A stretch of 25,007 nucleotides of DNA, from the IMG/VR virus record IMGVR_UViG_3300008516_000226, positions 1 through 25,007 of that record. One strand, 5' to 3'. Of the stretch, positions 7,453-13,992 are shown piece after piece (position 1 is the stretch's first letter; every line of letters starts with the position of its first letter). The notes beneath the pieces were generated by a model. That model was given only the letters and a program-made list of their open reading frames with translations. It made no database searches and was not told where the DNA came from. Origin of the DNA: a virus. The position numbers and the translations under genes are program-made.

Positions 7453-7996
7453 TTTCCGAAACACCTCTTTAATATTTCTGCTAGAGCTTTAAAACGTTCT
7501 TGCTCCTCTTTTGCTTTTCGTTTCATACTAAAGTATTCAACATAATAAGCGGTTTCCATATCGAGCTCATTTAAATCCATGCTTACACCAATAGATAATA
7601 AGTTACTAATTCTTATTATCTTATATGCTTCACGACTTATTGACCGACATGATTTAGGAGTTTTTATTAAGTTTCGCAGCTCTTCTTCTAATTTGGGCTA
7701 CCACCTTGGCCCATTGCTAAATTAATAGCTTCAGCAAAATACTTATCGTATATTCTTGTTACTTCTTCACCATCTAGTTTATCAATGTCTAAATCCTTAA
7801 TGGTCTCTAAACATTTTTCTTTTAACTTGAATAACTTAATACTTCCTGCCATTTCAACAGATCCATCTTTATTTTGTTTAATTCCTTCTAAAGGAACGTA
7901 TTGATCTAAAAAAACTAATACTTGTCTTGCTGACAATTTAATAATATTAACTTCTACTTCTTCACCATCTGTATACTTTACTTTTTCACTAACCAT
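7449..7996 (-). CDS. Tail assembly chaperone G-T fusion, made by -1 frameshift
   Basis: The longer product reads 7996 to 7692, slips one base back at C CCA AAT (7697-7691), and continues from TTA at 7691 to TGA at 7449-7451. This adds 80 residues (starting LEEELRNLIK, with YYVEYFSMKRKAKEEQERF near the C-terminus), for about 182 in all. The T part is fully open, helical and charged, typical of lambda gpT-like extensions that contact the tape measure. Its stop overlaps the tape-measure ATG (ATGA). The -1 frame is closed by TAG at 7700-7698, just before the heptamer, so slippage can occur only there. A programmed -1 shift between G and T is conserved across tailed phages. Confidence 0.82.
7688..7996 (-). 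CDS. Tail assembly chaperone G
   Basis: ATG at 7996 is preferred over the ATG at 8014 because a full GGTGATC Shine-Dalgarno site lies six bases upstream and the start comes just after the tail-tube stop. The 102-residue product (MVSEKVKYTDGEEVEV at the N-terminus, then VFLDQYVPLEG and a helical C-terminal half ending GQGGSPN) has the size and position of gpG chaperones, between tail tube and tape measure. It ends at TAG 7690-7688 unless ribosomes slip to make the G-T form. It would coat the tape measure during tail assembly and is not expected in the virion. Confidence 0.82.
   Translation of the reverse strand: MVSEKVKYTDGEEVEVNIIKLSARQVLVFLDQYVPLEGIKQNKDGSVEMAGSIKLFKLKEKCLETIKDLDIDKLDGEEVTRIYDKYFAEAINLAMGQGGSPN
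7691..7697 (-). promoter_or_regulatory. Slippery heptamer C CCA AAT for -1 frameshift
   Basis: Minus-strand reading C CCA AAT fits X XXY YYZ and lies directly before the G stop TAG (7690-7688). The -1 frame stop TAG at 7700-7698 lies directly before it, so the window open in both frames is exactly these seven bases. An SD-like AAGGTGG (7707-7701) lies just upstream and may act as a stimulator. I see no strong hairpin downstream. Confidence 0.8.
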
Positions 7997-7997
7997 T

Positions 7998-8912
7998 TTA
8001 TAGATCACCAGCAACTCCTAAATCAATAGCTTCATAGTCATAACTTACAACTCTTAAACTATTATCTCTAGATAATTCTTTTTCTCTGTTAAAGCTTCTT
8101 GTTTTACTCATTGTAAACACATGCTCATTATCAGTACCTCTTGAAATAGTAACAATAATAGCTTGATCACTTCTCTCTTCAGTATATCCAAATTCATCAT
8201 TGTCATTAACTAAAGCTTCATAATTACCGGATAAATCTAAAACATGTTTAGTAAATCTTTGTAATAATCTTCTCTCATCAGCACCAACAGCTTCAATTCC
8301 TCTTCCTTCATCATCTGTTACGTTCCAGTTACCAGAGATAGTAAAGTTATTCATTACAAATGCGTTTCCGCCTACAGTAATTGATGTATCAAGATCAAAA
8401 AATGTTTCATCTGTATTTGTAGTCACACTAATACTTTCTGTTGATTTAACAGCTTTCTTAGCAATTCCATTCATAGTTAAAGTTACAGTATTGCCTTTAG
8501 TTATACTAATTTCAAAATCTTTAACTGCGAATCCATTAATTAAAATAACATCTCCAGAAGTTTCATCTGTATGACTAACTTTTAATGAATATGAATTAAC
8601 AGTTGTTGATGATGTTATTGTATAATCTGTTACATCAGCTCTTGTTCCTAAACAAGCCTCTAATAAATTCGGTAATGCTGCTTTACTTATAATTGTTTCA
8701 ATACTGACATTACACCAGTATAAACCATCTTCAAATAATGCATATAAGTGGCCAGAATTAATTCCAGCTAATTTCTGAGAATTCTCTTCTTCACCTACAG
8801 TTATTCTTTGAATATGTCCCCAATCTAACAGAGTAAACGGATCCGGTGTTGTACCCAATGACGACTCTTCTGCTGCTTGATATCTATTTTGTATATTACT
8901 AAAACTTACCAT
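7998..8912 (-). CDS. Major tail tube protein
   Basis: The 304-residue beta-rich protein begins with NRYQAAEESSLGTTP, a form typical of tube proteins, then LDWGHIQRITVGEEENSQKLAGINSGH and, in the middle, GFAVKDFEISITKGNTVTLTMNGIAKK, followed by a C-terminal domain with FTISGNWNVTDDEGRG and SRGTDNEHVFTMSKTRSF. It lies just before the tail chaperone gene and after the tail-terminator candidate, the standard order. It would polymerise into the non-contractile tube. No sheath gene accompanies it, which supports a siphovirus-like tail. A GAGGT Shine-Dalgarno site lies 11 bases upstream of the start. Confidence 0.8.
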   Translation of the reverse strand: MVSFSNIQNRYQAAEESSLGTTPDPFTLLDWGHIQRITVGEEENSQKLAGINSGHLYALFEDGLYWCNVSIETIISKAALPNLLEACLGTRADVTDYTITSSTTVNSYSLKVSHTDETSGDVILINGFAVKDFEISITKGNTVTLTMNGIAKKAVKSTESISVTTNTDETFFDLDTSITVGGNAFVMNNFTISGNWNVTDDEGRGIEAVGADERRLLQRFTKHVLDLSGNYEALVNDNDEFGYTEERSDQAIIVTISRGTDNEHVFTMSKTRSFNREKELSRDNSLRVVSYDYEAIDLGVAGDL

Positions 8913-8914
8913 GT

Positions 8915-9565
8915 TTATTCTTCTACCTCTAAAGGCAATATTATATCTAAGTTCCTTTGGAATATTTGCTCTTCGCCTTTTTCAGCGATAAGCAATGGAC
9001 CTAATCCATTAAAGGTTACTAATCTAAAATTTCCGATATTTTTTCTATTACTAAATATAGAACTTCTAATAGTGTCTAAAACTGTTTGTGTTTCTGTTTT
9101 AGTTCTACCATAAGCAACTATACTAATTATAATTGAATTTAAAATAATACTGTGTTGTATATCCCAATCCTCCGATGTATTAGAAATTATATCAAAACCT
9201 ACTCTAGGATAACTATCAATACTTAAATCATCTCTAGGATAATCTGAATATATCTTGTCGCCTGAGCTACCATAGTCATAAGAAACAACGATATTATTAA
9301 CTCCTGTTGCTGGAGCACTATTAAATGTAATAACTTTTGTATCATAATTAATAGTAAAATCTTTAAAGATATATAATGAAGTTCCGCCTACAGTGATTGA
9401 TCTAATATTTTTAGGTGAATTTGTTAATGTAAATTCAGTCTCGACATCATCACCACTAAATTGTTGGCTAGTAGTTGTTACACCTCTTAAAGTTGTACTT
9501 ATACAATCACTACTTCTTAAAAAATCCTGAATAGTATCTAATATTTCTAATGTATTTAAAACCAT
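8915..9565 (-). CDS. Tail terminator candidate with inserted beta module
   Basis: The 216-residue protein lies between the gp10-like gene and the tail tube, where tail terminators occur. Residues 1-30 and 105-216 (helix EILDTIQDFLRSSD, then YPRVGFDII, HSIILNSIIISIVAYGRTKTETQTVLDTIRS, and QRNLDIILPL) fit a small alpha-beta terminator fold. Between them, about 34-98, lies a beta module (FSGDDVETEFTLTNSP to FKDFTINYDTKVITFNSAP and VVSYDYG), making the protein longer than usual. The start is 60-odd bases after the TATA box, with only a weak GTGA nearby. The call rests mainly on position. Confidence 0.6.
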   Translation of the reverse strand: MVLNTLEILDTIQDFLRSSDCISTTLRGVTTTSQQFSGDDVETEFTLTNSPKNIRSITVGGTSLYIFKDFTINYDTKVITFNSAPATGVNNIVVSYDYGSSGDKIYSDYPRDDLSIDSYPRVGFDIISNTSEDWDIQHSIILNSIIISIVAYGRTKTETQTVLDTIRSSIFSNRKNIGNFRLVTFNGLGPLLIAEKGEEQIFQRNLDIILPLEVEE

Positions 9566-9623
9566 TTGTCACTTGACATAAACTAAGCTCTTGCTAGTTT
9601 AATATATTATATATTTTCTAGTT

Positions 9624-9636
9624 TTTAAATATTACT
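9624..9636 (-). promoter_or_regulatory. BRE/TATA promoter motif upstream of the tail block
   Basis: Minus-strand AGTAATATTTAAA, sharing bases with the upstream TAA stop. The box centre is about 64 bases before the ATG at 9565, so this transcript would have a leader of roughly 35-40 bases, unlike the other sites. A seven-codon reading frame (MSSDKWF) in this leader overlaps the main start. Confidence 0.6.
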
Positions 9637-10004
9637 TATAGACTCTTAAAGGCTTTCTTAATTATATCGTCCATATCTTGATGTAATGTAGTTCTAATAA
9701 ACGGATTCGGTTTAGTCCCTGGATGATTAACTTGTTTAACTGGATAAGCTGCACCTTTCCAAAACAAAGCTTTTTTATTCTTAGGTTTAATAATATGAGA
9801 CTTAGTTCCAAACTCAATATATTTAGCATACTCTGGAAGAGTAAATCTAATGCTATCGTTATCTGTTGATAATGTATTATAAAAACTTCTTGATAAAAAC
9901 CCAGTTTTAAAAGGTGCTCTTTCTTCTAATTTTTGAGCTAATAAAAATCCGATTTTTCTCATTAATTCTTTTTCAGTAGAAGGATCTAATATTTTACTAG
10001 GCAT
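9636..10004 (-). CDS. HK97 gp10-like head-tail joining / tail completion protein
   Basis: The 122-residue product has the hallmarks of the HK97 gp10 family: an N-terminal helix with EERAPFKTGFLSRSF (28-41), the AKYIEFGTKSH motif (60-70) and the HPGTKPNPFIR motif (94-104), then a C-terminal helix. Family members lie between head closure and tail terminator genes and help finish the joint or the tail. The start overlaps the upstream gene by eight bases, as expected for coupled translation. Length is normal for the family. Confidence 0.88.
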   Translation of the reverse strand: MPSKILDPSTEKELMRKIGFLLAQKLEERAPFKTGFLSRSFYNTLSTDNDSIRFTLPEYAKYIEFGTKSHIIKPKNKKALFWKGAAYPVKQVNHPGTKPNPFIRTTLHQDMDDIIKKAFKSL

Positions 10005-10359
10005 TTGTCAAAAATATATCTCCATAGCCATAAACATCAATAGTTTCAGCTGCCCCTCTTACAACAGTTCCTTTTACTTGCCAAATTTCAGTTCCAAAAG
10101 TAATCAAGTCATCTTTTCCGATACTATATTGAGGATCATACATAACATAACCAGTTCTATTTTTTAGTTCAGCTTGTTTTTCTTGAGACTCATTAAGCTT
10201 ATTTCTATGTAAAACAACGTTTATAACTTGTGGTGTTCCATTAGAAAAAGTTCTATCTCCTCTATTACCTATTGTTTTAGTTCTAGGAGTCCATGTTACA
10301 GATGTAGAAAAATCTGCTAAAGCATTATTAATAAAATCATTTGAATCACTTATTGTCAT
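9997..10359 (-). CDS. Head closure / head-tail connector protein
   Basis: The 120-residue protein starts with a short helix (SNDFINNALADF) followed by strands STSVTWTPRTKTIGNRGD, VVLHRNKLNES and YDPQYSIGKDDLITFGTEIWQVKG, ending in VDVYGYGDIFLTN-like form. The layout matches SPP1 gp16/lambda FII-like stoppers, whose KGD-type loop and 'tool for oxidised position' strand are present here as IGKDDLITFGTEIW. It lies between the adaptor-like gene and gp10-like gene. A TATA box 28 bases upstream without a Shine-Dalgarno site suggests that this gene begins a leaderless transcript. Confidence 0.72.
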   Translation of the reverse strand: MTISDSNDFINNALADFSTSVTWTPRTKTIGNRGDRTFSNGTPQVINVVLHRNKLNESQEKQAELKNRTGYVMYDPQYSIGKDDLITFGTEIWQVKGTVVRGAAETIDVYGYGDIFLTNA

Positions 10360-10382
10360 AAATAGAATAAGATTTTAAAATA

Positions 10383-10395
10383 TATAAATATTACT
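10383..10395 (-). promoter_or_regulatory. BRE/TATA promoter motif upstream of the head closure gene
   Basis: Minus-strand AGTAATATTTATA overlaps the upstream TAG stop. The centre of the ATATTTATATA box is about 28 bases before the ATG at 10359, and no Shine-Dalgarno site intervenes. It is the most divergent of the five related copies (TTTATATA in place of TTTAAATA). Confidence 0.6.
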
Positions 10396-11245
10396 ATCCA
10401 ACTATAGCTAATAATGCCCAGACTTCCTTTTCTAATCTATCTCTTTCTTTTTGATTAGCATTAGAAGATTTCTCCCAATGTGGATAAGGTACACCTTTAA
10501 CAACTGAATATTCTGGAAAATTATAACTTGTTGCAATTGTATAAGTTCCTCCAACAGCATTAATAGCAACAGATGTTGCAACTTCATAAAGCATAAAATC
10601 TTTTAAAATTTGTGGTATATCAAGTTCTTCAATAACACTGTCAGTTTCATGCTCATAATATAACTTATCAACAGTAAGTGAATTAGCGGCTGGTGTAGTA
10701 GAAATTTTAGCTACTTCATTATTACCATCAAATCCTTTAATTCTAATATAACTATCTTTAGTAAAACCTGAATCACTATCTACAGATATTGCAACAGATG
10801 TTCCAGCTACTACCGGTGTTGAGCTCTCTGTGTTTGTGCCATTACCCTTTAATATTGAATAAGTATATTTAACTTTAACATCATTCATATCATCTTTAGT
10901 ATTATAGGCATATTTAAACTCAGAACCGTATTCTTTATTATAAACATCTCTTCTTTGAAGTTTATTAATACCCTCATTGAAAGCCCAATCTGTTAAAGTT
11001 TCATCAGTTTCATTTACTTCTATTTTTTGTATTGTATTAACAAAATCTTTATTTAATTCAATATCATCTAGATCGTAAACTTTTCCAAAAAATAATTCGG
11101 TTCTAGGACTAAATGATATATTAAAATAACCTGGTGTTTTATTTTCAATAATAGTAATTAATCCCTCAATATCTTCATCACTAATTAAAGCTGTCGGAGC
11201 ACCTGTAATTTTTCTGACATCAGCTGTTGTAACATAAGTTCCCAT
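10394..11245 (-). CDS. Head-tail adaptor / connector protein with inserted beta region
   Basis: The 283-residue product begins TYVTTADVRKITGAPTALISDEDIEGLI, the helical start common to gp6/gp15-like connector proteins that dock under the portal, and ends in a helical portion (DIPQILKDFMLYEVATSVAINAV, then a highly charged C-terminal helix). About residues 140-195 (GTSVAISVDSDSGFTKDSYIR, NEVAKISTTPAANSLTVDK) form a beta insertion that makes it longer than the usual 100-200 aa. An AGAGG Shine-Dalgarno site lies seven bases before the ATG. Adaptor function is inferred from position and the N-terminal match. Confidence 0.7.
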   Translation of the reverse strand: MGTYVTTADVRKITGAPTALISDEDIEGLITIIENKTPGYFNISFSPRTELFFGKVYDLDDIELNKDFVNTIQKIEVNETDETLTDWAFNEGINKLQRRDVYNKEYGSEFKYAYNTKDDMNDVKVKYTYSILKGNGTNTESSTPVVAGTSVAISVDSDSGFTKDSYIRIKGFDGNNEVAKISTTPAANSLTVDKLYYEHETDSVIEELDIPQILKDFMLYEVATSVAINAVGGTYTIATSYNFPEYSVVKGVPYPHWEKSSNANQKERDRLEKEVWALLAIVG

Positions 11246-11246
11246 T

Positions 11247-11546
11247 TTATTCCTCTAAGATTAGTTTAATTAATTTATGTTTAGTTATTAATTTAGGTGT
11301 TAAAATATTAGTTTCTTTAGCTATTTTTAAAAGATCTTTCTTTTTCATTTTATCTAAATCTTCAAAAGAATATTTCTGTTTAGCTTCTTCTACAATTTCA
11401 GTTCTTTCTTCAGTTACTGGAATTATATCCTTTCTTCCTTCTTCAGCTCCTCTTCTTAATTCAATAGTTGCATCAGGTAAAACATCAATCCACCTTCCAC
11501 CTATTTTAAAGAATATAGTCTTATTTGTTATATTTTTATATTTCAT
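11247..11546 (-). CDS. Small virion-morphogenesis protein with HeH/SAP-like C-terminus
   Basis: The 99-residue protein has an N-terminal beta part (NITNKTIFFKIGGRWIDVLPDATIEL) and a C-terminal region (about 60-99) in which FEDLDKMKKKDLLKIAKETN and KHKLIKLILEE form two helices of the HeH/LEM/SAP type, a nucleic-acid or protein contact module frequent in small phage proteins of the head-tail region. GAGGT lies seven bases upstream of the ATG. The gene overlaps its upstream neighbour by four bases. It might contact DNA at the connector, which is inference. Confidence 0.65.
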   Translation of the reverse strand: MKYKNITNKTIFFKIGGRWIDVLPDATIELRRGAEEGRKDIIPVTEERTEIVEEAKQKYSFEDLDKMKKKDLLKIAKETNILTPKLITKHKLIKLILEE

Positions 11547-11809
11547 TGTAAAACCTCTAATTTAGCTTCAATTCTATCTAATTGATTTGTAATATGAGAA
11601 TAATGTGTTTCTATAATAACTATTCGATTATTAGATTCGATTATCGAATCTGAAAGTTTTTCTTGATTAGTTTTTAAATGGTTTATTTCAATTGTATTAT
11701 TATTAATATCAACTTGTGCATAAACAAAAGTTGCTATAACACCGGTACATAACATTAATAATGCTATAATACCATATACAAATTGTAATTTATCATTATT
11801 CTTACTCAT
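11543..11809 (-). CDS. Membrane-anchored coiled-coil protein
   Basis: The 88-residue product has one clear transmembrane helix at residues 8-31 (QFVYGIIALLMLCTGVIATF), then an Asn-rich linker and a coiled coil to the end (NTIEINHLKTNQEKLSDSII, RIVIIETHYSHITNQLDRIEAKLEVLQ). This resembles small XhlA- or spanin-like phage membrane proteins in size but has the helix at the opposite end from XhlA. It is the only obvious membrane-spanning small protein in the window and might act in lysis or host takeover; neither is shown. Its place inside the head-tail genes is unusual. No Shine-Dalgarno site is seen. Confidence 0.65.
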   Translation of the reverse strand: MSKNNDKLQFVYGIIALLMLCTGVIATFVYAQVDINNNTIEINHLKTNQEKLSDSIIESNNRIVIIETHYSHITNQLDRIEAKLEVLQ

Positions 11810-11818
11810 TTATTAAAT

Positions 11819-11974
11819 TTAAGCTGTTTTTACTTGTGCTACATAAACTTGGTTATTTTGTTGCCAGTTTATGACAATATCTCCAGAAACAATACTTAAA
11901 GACTCAATTTTTGTCTTAGCATCTGTACTATCTCCTCCTTGAAATGTTACAATTGTTGTATCTCCTGCTGCCAT
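11819..11974 (-). CDS. Small beta-rich virion protein, 51 aa
   Basis: This short gene fills the gap after the capsid-decoration genes: ATG at 11972-11974, TAA at 11819-11821, 51 residues (starting MAAGDTTIVTFQGGDSTDAK and ending YVAQVKTA). Its GDIVINWQQNNQVYVAQV segment has the same form as SIAINWAAQTDKLMTLVI in the protein encoded at 12004-12276, suggesting two related small surface proteins. There is no good Shine-Dalgarno site and a hairpin separates it from the upstream gene. Codon use and composition match its neighbours. Role unknown; a minor decoration protein is a guess. Confidence 0.6.
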   Translation of the reverse strand: MAAGDTTIVTFQGGDSTDAKTKIESLSIVSGDIVINWQQNNQVYVAQVKTA

Positions 11975-11983
11975 TGTAAATAT

Positions 11984-12005
11984 AAAAAAGGGTTATTATG
12001 CCCTT
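11984..12005 (-). terminator. Hairpin plus T-run after the capsid-decoration genes
   Basis: On the minus strand AAGGG, eight-base loop, CCCTT runs straight into TTTT (plus-strand A-run at 11984-11989). It begins inside the stop codon of the gene at 12004. The stem is short (5 bp), so it may act as a partial terminator lowering expression downstream of the highly expressed capsid genes. T-runs alone also end transcripts in archaea. Confidence 0.45.
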
Positions 12006-12276
12006 AATTACCTAGTTTTCCGTAAATAACAAGTGTCATTAATTTGTCAGTTTGAGCTGCCCAATTAATAGCAATACTTGCTGCGGCTCCACTTGAACCA
12101 TTCGTTGGAACTGCATTCAAATGAGCATCTACGTCTACATTAGCTGTGGCAACTACACCAGCGACTATAGAGAATTTTTGACTTGTATAAGTCTCTCCGT
12201 CACTTGCTGTTAATTGTACAACTTCAACATTCGGATCACTAACAGGGATCCTTGTTGTTACTGTAGCTAAAGCCAT
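12004..12276 (-). CDS. Small beta-rich virion protein, likely capsid decoration
   Basis: The 90-residue product (ATVTTRIPVSDPNVEVVQLT near the N-terminus; IVAGVVATANVDVDAHLNAV and SIAINWAAQTDKLMTLVIYG further on) is predicted mostly beta, without charged helices. It follows the capsid gene and another small protein, where decoration or cement proteins are usually encoded. GAGGT lies 11 bases upstream of the ATG. No named family is recognised. The related 51-residue gene follows directly. Confidence 0.55.
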   Translation of the reverse strand: MALATVTTRIPVSDPNVEVVQLTASDGETYTSQKFSIVAGVVATANVDVDAHLNAVPTNGSSGAAASIAINWAAQTDKLMTLVIYGKLGN

Positions 12277-12278
12277 GT

Positions 12279-12560
12279 TTATTTACCTCTAATAGTTAAA
12301 TAACCAGTTGCTGTAGCTGGTGTTACTGTTCCAAGAGTTACTATTCCTGTTGAGTTTGACCATGTACAGTCATTTCTACTAGTTGGACATGAGAAGCTAG
12401 CGTCAAAGATTTCTCTAAACATTGCTCCTCTTCCATCTGTAGCGTCCATATTTGTATCGTATGTATTACTAGTAGTAGGAGTAGTAGATAATTCTAAAAT
12501 TACCTCTTTAATATCTCCTGACCACGCTTCATTAGTTTCTGTTACTGTTACTGCTGTCAT
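12279..12560 (-). CDS. Small beta-rich virion protein downstream of capsid gene
   Basis: The 93-residue product (VTVTETNEAWSGDIKEVILE in the N-terminal half; FDASFSCPTSRNDCTWSNST and VTPATATGYLTIRGK later) is Thr/Ser-rich and predicted beta. Two cysteines flank an RND loop and could form a disulphide. GAGGT lies nine bases before the start. Being directly after the major capsid gene, it may be a head decoration protein, as for lambda gpD-like genes, but no sequence match is claimed. The neighbour at 12004 is of similar size and composition. Confidence 0.55.
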   Translation of the reverse strand: MTAVTVTETNEAWSGDIKEVILELSTTPTTSNTYDTNMDATDGRGAMFREIFDASFSCPTSRNDCTWSNSTGIVTLGTVTPATATGYLTIRGK

Positions 12561-12571
12561 TGTTTATAACC

Positions 12572-13633
12572 TCATGCAATTCCATACATTTGAGAACAAC
12601 TTGCTTCAAATGTATTAACTACTGTCAGATACTCTTTAAGCATGTAAACGTATCCATCAGCGTCTGTATATTTCTCTTCATAAGTTAAATCTTGTAACAC
12701 TGCGAAGAAAATATGTCTCATATCTAAGAATAAAATTCTTTTAGCACTAGCTGTTGTAGGCATGAATCTATCCTTAATAAACATAACTCCATCAAATTCA
12801 AAGGCATCTGGAATACCAAATCCTAACATAGATTCTGAAGGGTTTGTAACTTGTCTTTGAATATCTAATAACAATCCTTTCATATAGTTATGAGTACTTG
12901 CATCAGTCACAGCTGTTGTTACTAATCCATTCGCATTGAAAGTAGTTGCAAACTCAGCTCTAATTTGTGCTAAAGTTGGGTAACCACCACTTAAATTAGT
13001 TGTGTTAGTAGTAATTTGTTTAATTAAACCGTTTGGTTCGTAAACAGAAGTTGTACTATCACCATTAATTAATGCATCTTCTTCAGCTTCATAGATTGAA
13101 TCAGTTTTTACGCCTAAATCTAATTGTGAAGGATCAATAAAGCCTCTCATAGCGGCAATAGCCGGACCAGAGATTTGACCTTTAGCATATAAGAACTTAA
13201 TTCCTAAGCTTACTCTATCATAAGTATCTTCTACAACATTTAATGATTGGTTTTCACCAGCCCAGTAAGCTCCACCTTTAGCAGTTAATGGAATATAATC
13301 GTAAGTTAAACCTTTTACAGCTCTTCTTGGAGTTATATTTCTTAATGGTGTTTGTCTAATAGTTCTATTAACTACATTTGGATCTGGATATACTGGAACT
13401 AATGCTGTTCCTGCTGTTCCTGCTCCACCTGTTTGAGTGTCAATTGACACTTTATTAGTTGAATAGAATTTTGTAGCAATTTCTAGTCTTTTATCAGTTT
13501 TGTTCCATGGATTAAAATACTCTTTTGAATATCCACCTTGGTTATCTTTACTAATATCACCAGCGTCAAATCTTGATTTACAAACTTCTAAAGAGAAGTT
13601 ATCTTCATATCCTTTAAATAATGCTTGTACCAT
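12572..13633 (-). CDS. Major capsid protein, HK97-type
   Basis: The 353-residue product lies directly after the protease-scaffold gene. Sequence marks fit the HK97 fold: an N-terminal arm to about residue 85, LRNITPRRAVKGLTYDYIPL (97-116) leading into the peripheral region, KGGAYWAGENQS and DRVSLGIKFLYAKGQIS (119-155), and YEAEEDALINGDST (181-194) of the long spine helix and following loop. C-terminal DRFMPTTASAKRILFLDMRH and EKYTDADGYVYMLKEYLTVV form the axial domain strands. It assembles into the icosahedral head. The start lacks a strong Shine-Dalgarno site. Gene order protease-capsid makes the call secure. Confidence 0.88.
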   Translation of the reverse strand: MVQALFKGYEDNFSLEVCKSRFDAGDISKDNQGGYSKEYFNPWNKTDKRLEIATKFYSTNKVSIDTQTGGAGTAGTALVPVYPDPNVVNRTIRQTPLRNITPRRAVKGLTYDYIPLTAKGGAYWAGENQSLNVVEDTYDRVSLGIKFLYAKGQISGPAIAAMRGFIDPSQLDLGVKTDSIYEAEEDALINGDSTTSVYEPNGLIKQITTNTTNLSGGYPTLAQIRAEFATTFNANGLVTTAVTDASTHNYMKGLLLDIQRQVTNPSESMLGFGIPDAFEFDGVMFIKDRFMPTTASAKRILFLDMRHIFFAVLQDLTYEEKYTDADGYVYMLKEYLTVVNTFEASCSQMYGIA

Positions 13634-13635
13634 TT

Positions 13636-13992
13636 TTAATATAATTTACCAATAGGTAATTTACCGTCTTTAAACGCTTTCTCAATATCTTCTTCAGACA
13701 TATCAATATCTGATCCTTGTTCAGTGAACGTTTGTTTTTCAAGAGAGGCTTTCTTTTCTGCTTCTAATGCTTTTTCTGCTTCTTCAACTTTAGTTTCGGC
13801 TTCTTCAACCTTCGCTTCAGCTTCTTCAGCATTCTTATTAGCGTCTTCTAAATTTTTGTTTAGTTCAACTATTTTCGTAGATTTAGATTCAAGCTGTTTT
13901 GTTAAATCTGAGATTTTAGTTTCAAAATCCTTATTAACCTCAACAACTTTAGAATCAAAATCTTTTTGAGTAAAAATTTTCTCTTCAGACAT
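13636..13992 (-). CDS. Possible separate scaffold protein from internal in-frame start
   Basis: ATG at 13992 (residue 179 of the protease protein) has AAGGAAAG upstream with about 11 bases of spacing and would give a 118-residue protein (MSEEKIFTQKDFDSKVVEVN...) with the entire coiled coil. It starts exactly where the scaffold begins. In lambda, Nu3 scaffold is likewise made from an internal start in the protease gene C. Only the placement and SD-like site support it here. Confidence 0.45.
   Translation of the reverse strand: MSEEKIFTQKDFDSKVVEVNKDFETKISDLTKQLESKSTKIVELNKNLEDANKNAEEAEAKVEEAETKVEEAEKALEAEKKASLEKQTFTEQGSDIDMSEEDIEKAFKDGKLPIGKLY

Noticed and set aside
13724-13969. Plus-strand Ser/Ala/Phe-rich frame
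   Set aside because: Mirror of the Glu/Lys/Ala coiled coil in the protease-scaffold gene; no start signal.
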